43,244 bases of DNA, from positions 1-43,244 of the forward strand of contig JAKSIE010000014.1 in assembly GCA_024398995.1 (NCBI GenBank), in the 5' to 3' direction. Shown here one piece after another: positions 42,844-43,244 of this stretch. The position numbers were made by a program, and so were the translations under genes. The notes below the pieces were generated by a model. The model searched no databases. It had not been told where the DNA came from and saw only the letters and a list, made by a program, of their open reading frames with translations. Numbering within the stretch: the first letter of the stretch is position 1; every line of letters begins with the position of its first letter. The DNA comes from Fibrobacter sp. Its GTDB lineage: Bacteria; Fibrobacterota; Fibrobacteria; Fibrobacterales; Fibrobacteraceae.

Positions 42844-42982
42844 GTCATCCTGAGAATATCGCGCGTCATCCTGAGCGAAGCGAAGGATCTAGCCGTACCC
42901 ACCTGCGCGTCATCCTGAGCACCCCTCCGCGTGTCATCCTGAGCACCCCTCCGAGTGTCATCCTGAGCGTAGCGAAGGATCT
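42844..42982 (+). repeat. Cluster of five GTCATCCTGAG repeats
   Basis: Copies of GTCATCCTGAG start at 42844, 42865, 42909, 42933 and 42957. Two are full elements (GTCATCCTGAGCGAAGCGAA/GGATCT at 42865-42890 and a variant at 42957-42982). The 42909 and 42933 copies form a 24-bp tandem (GAGCACCCCTCCG). Confidence 0.85.
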
Positions 42983-43039
42983 AGCATTATATTTCAGCAT
43001 TGTCATCTATTGACATTTACCTGTAAGTATTTTTTTCGC

Positions 43040-43244
43040 ATGAAAAAATACTACGTCTACATTATGTCCAGCACAAACAACGCCACCATTTACATAGGTG
43101 TCACAAACGACATTCACCGTCGTTATCAAGAACATAATGCAGGAATAAACCCTGGATTCACAAAAAGGTACAACGTAAATAAATTGGTCTATTTTGAAGA
43201 ATATTCAGAAATAAAAGATGCTATTTGCAGAGAAAAACAATTAA
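43040..43244 (+). CDS. GIY-YIG nuclease-domain protein, 3' truncated
   Basis: The open frame from the ATG at 43040 runs off the window end (about 68 codons). It has the GIY-YIG pattern: KKYYVYIMSS, then TIYIGVTNDIHRRYQEHNAG and NKLVYFEEY, as in small stand-alone UPF0213/YhbQ-type proteins. No SD is present; the ATG follows a T-rich TATTTTTTTCGC. Activity cannot be judged from a partial sequence. Confidence 0.8.
   Translation, partial: MKKYYVYIMSSTNNATIYIGVTNDIHRRYQEHNAGINPGFTKRYNVNKLVYFEEYSEIKDAICREKQL

Overview
The window most resembles a Fibrobacter-type genome (Fibrobacterota, FCB group). This is inferred from: lipoproteins with Ser-rich linkers next to the lipobox, a pectate-lyase-fold surface protein with a DNRLRE-like module, a Suf system, futalosine-type menaquinone synthesis, Bacteroidota-like promoter motifs (TAnnTTTG) in front of many genes, and several families of short dispersed repeats (GTCATCCTGAG..., GTCATCCCGGAC..., TGTCATTGCGAGG...). 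No database search was possible, so the genus is an inference. No phage, insertion sequence or CRISPR array is visible.

Layout. 1-4.4 kb: 5'-truncated COG0523/CobW GTPase with a duplicated His/Asp/Cys-rich metal segment, a small lipoprotein, and aconitase behind a consensus sigma-54-like promoter. 4.4-9.5 kb, minus strand: a FecR-domain lipoprotein, a second lipoprotein and an LPP20-like periplasmic protein in one operon, preceded by folC. 9.5-15.2 kb: secreted endonuclease I, a 1020-residue pectate-lyase-fold protein and a large lipoprotein. 15.2-17.2 kb: a solitary Phd/YefM-type antitoxin, divergent xseA, and a solitary HsdR-N-like nuclease domain. 17.25-17.47 kb: an independent short transcription unit with a strong promoter, nested helices and a terminator, probably an unrecognised structured RNA. 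17.6-23 kb: an aminotransferase followed by a spermidine/putrescine-type ABC importer (potA, then tRNA-Thr, then potBCD).

23-30.2 kb: a barrel-like envelope protein and xthA (minus), then a lipoprotein, an RNase Z-like metallo-hydrolase, trmB, recN and a CDP-alcohol phosphatidyltransferase (plus). 30.2-31.6 kb: initiator tRNA-Met, a 41-bp tandem repeat and mqnE. 31.8-35.4 kb, minus strand: an aminotransferase carrying dispersed repeats inside its reading frame, a small membrane protein, and leuA behind a classical leucine attenuator (leader peptide plus terminator). 35.5-39.3 kb: an unknown protein and topB (topoisomerase III), also with repeat-derived in-frame insertions. 39.3-43.2 kb: a small membrane protein, an SNF-family symporter, sufB, a cluster of GTCATCCTGAG repeats, and a 3'-truncated GIY-YIG protein.

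The most notable features are regulatory or structural: the ~180-nt RNA unit at 17.29 kb; the leuA attenuator; the TAnnTTTG promoters, several only 4-5 bases from an ATG with no Shine-Dalgarno (likely leaderless mRNAs); the sigma-54 site before aconitase; and palindromic repeats domesticated within coding sequences.
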